A DNA stretch of 64,000 nucleotides from Pseudomonadota bacterium. Its GTDB lineage: Bacteria > Pseudomonadota > Gammaproteobacteria > Burkholderiales > Burkholderiaceae_C. The DNA is taken from positions 1-64,000 of the forward strand of contig JAJZVU010000003.1 of the NCBI GenBank assembly GCA_021845505.1, in the 5' to 3' direction. The position numbers were made by a program, and so were the translations under genes. The first letter of the stretch is position 1; the number at the start of each line of letters is the position of its first letter. Under the pieces are notes generated by a model that searched no databases, was not told where the DNA came from, and worked only from the letters and a program-made list of their open reading frames with translations. Positions 62,933 to 64,000 of the stretch are shown here, piece after piece.

Positions 62933-64000
62933 CGGGCCGCCGCGAACCGGGGACGTGGACCCTGCGGCGGTCGGCGCGGCCCAGGACCAGGTGCGTCGCC
63001 AGTCGGAGATCCTCGCCAAGGTCACCGACGGCGTGGTGGTCGTGGCCGCGCAGGACGGGAGCATCGTCTACTGCAACGCGGCTCTCGAGTCGATGTTCGG
63101 CTACGACCGCGGTGAACTGCTCGGCCAGCCCGTGGCCAGGCTCAACGCCCCGACGATGGAGGCCCCCGCAGCGACCGCGAGGGCCATCATGGACGCCCTC
63201 GGCTGCACCGGGCGCTGGGACGGCGAGATCCTGAACCAGCGCAAGGACGGCAGCACCTTCTGGACCTTCACCACGATCAGCTGCCACGAACTGCCCGGCT
63301 GGGGAGCCGTCTGGCTGGGCATCCAGCGCGACGTCAGCGCGCAACGCCGGGCAGAAGGGGAGTTGCGCCTGCGGGAGGGCTACATCCGCGCGATCTTCGA
63401 CAACTTCCCGTTCCTGGCCTGGATCAAGGACCGGAACGGCCGCTACCTGATGGCCAACCAGGCGCTGGCCGACGCGGCCCGGGTTGCCGACGCGAGCCTG
63501 CTCGTCGGCATGCCCGAGCCCGCCATCTGGCCCCTGGGTGTCGCCGAACGACTTCAAGCCGATGAGCGCCAGGTGCTGGACAGTGGACAGCCCCTGACGA
63601 CCGTCTACCGGAGCCCGGAGCCCGGACGCCGCATCTGGTGGGAAGTCGTGCGCTCGCCCATCGAGTTCGACGGCGAGAGCATCGGCACGGCTGGCTTTGC
63701 CAGGGACGTCAGCGATCGTCACCTGGCCGACGATGCGCTTCGCGAACGCCAGGGCTGGTTGCATGCGATCGTCGAGCAGCTCCCGGTGGGCGTGGCGGTG
63801 CTGGACCAGGCGGGACAGTTCCTGCTGAGCAACGCCCTCATGCGCTCGCTGGCGATGGGCGCGCAGATGCCGTCGTTCTCCGAGGAACAGGTTGCGCGCT
63901 GGGAGGCTTGCGATGCCGAAGGCGGGCGCCTGCCGCCCGACGAATGGCCGGGAGCCCGTGCCCTGCGCGGCGAGTCGGTACGCAGCGGCATCGAATTCAC
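62925..64000 (+). CDS. Multi-PAS sensor protein (partial, runs off window)
   Basis: At least 358 aa, open to the window end. The first PAS domain (about 27-140) has ILAKVTDGVVVVAAQDGSIVYCNAALESMFGY and a PAC-type end LPGWGAVWLGIQRDVSAQRRAE. A second (about 148-270) begins YIRAIFDNFPFLAWIKDRNGRYLMANQAL and ends AGFARDVSDRHLADDALRERQ; a third begins WLHAIVEQLPVGVAVLDQAGQFLLSNALM. A histidine kinase domain is expected beyond the edge. The ATG lies within the end of the ANTAR gene, so the sensor is probably its cognate kinase. Confidence 0.85.
   Translation, partial: MDSGPPRTGDVDPAAVGAAQDQVRRQSEILAKVTDGVVVVAAQDGSIVYCNAALESMFGYDRGELLGQPVARLNAPTMEAPAATARAIMDALGCTGRWDGEILNQRKDGSTFWTFTTISCHELPGWGAVWLGIQRDVSAQRRAEGELRLREGYIRAIFDNFPFLAWIKDRNGRYLMANQALADAARVADASLLVGMPEPAIWPLGVAERLQADERQVLDSGQPLTTVYRSPEPGRRIWWEVVRSPIEFDGESIGTAGFARDVSDRHLADDALRERQGWLHAIVEQLPVGVAVLDQAGQFLLSNALMRSLAMGAQMPSFSEEQVARWEACDAEGGRLPPDEWPGARALRGESVRSGIEF

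Overview
The window is 64 kb of GC-rich, densely coded proteobacterial chromosome. Gene content (PiT transporter, MoxR/Bat cluster, NsrR-type Rrf2 regulators, cNorBC, NnrS, c-di-GMP and ANTAR signalling) and codon use fit a betaproteobacterium, probably Burkholderiales. That placement is inference: no rRNA, tRNA or other phylogenetic marker is present. I saw no insertion sequence, prophage, integrase or CRISPR array. Open frames antisense to real genes are a by-product of the GC content and are left out.

Layout. 0.2-4.5 kb: a class III CoA-transferase, and opposite it an acyl-CoA dehydrogenase, an AcuI-type reductase and a TetR regulator. 4.5-8.3 kb: an MFS exporter and a CusRS-like two-component pair. 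8.3-14.9 kb: a tightly overlapping operon moxR-DUF58-DUF4381-batA-batB/TPR-batD, whose BatB-type VWA domain has lost its metal site. 15.1-17.5 kb: a PiT transporter, a CxxC thioredoxin-like protein and a UPF0718 permease.

17.6-34.8 kb is the most unusual part: about 14 consecutive minus-strand genes that look like one operon. Its distal end resembles the Agrobacterium gamma-butyrolactone (blc/attJKLM) system: IclR regulator, succinate-semialdehyde-type dehydrogenase, AttM-like lactonase and Fe-type alcohol dehydrogenase. Added to it are an alpha/beta hydrolase, an SCP2-like protein, a sodium:solute symporter with a small membrane companion, a flotillin, a type-1 opsin relative without the retinal-binding lysine, and a complete ribose-type ABC importer. 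A TTGACA promoter followed by GTTC/GAAC inverted repeats precedes the first gene. The likely logic is uptake of a lactone, hydroxy acid or similar substrate, hydrolysis, two oxidations, and IclR control. The opsin-like and flotillin proteins are unexplained membrane components.

35-41 kb: an EAL phosphodiesterase, a DUF945 protein, a TPP enzyme and small membrane proteins. 41-43 kb: an NsrR-like regulator divergent from nnrS, with a TATAAT promoter and a 17-bp palindrome. 42.9-49.1 kb: a SUF operon sufB-C-D-S-U-T plus ferredoxin. 49.3-52 kb: serA, an AhpD-like protein and an AlkA-like glycosylase. 52-55.3 kb: a second NsrR-like regulator divergent from norC-norB and two small membrane genes. 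The norC and ahpD-like promoters share the palindrome GGTATNGTGNATACC. The 41-55 kb stretch therefore reads as a nitric-oxide and iron-sulfur stress region.

55.3-57 kb: two L,D-transpeptidase-fold proteins of different subfamilies. 57.1-62 kb: an operon of a possible 41-aa peptide, GAF-EAL, hybrid histidine kinase and HD-GYP. 62.3 kb to the end: a divergent ANTAR response regulator overlapping a multi-PAS sensor that runs off the window.
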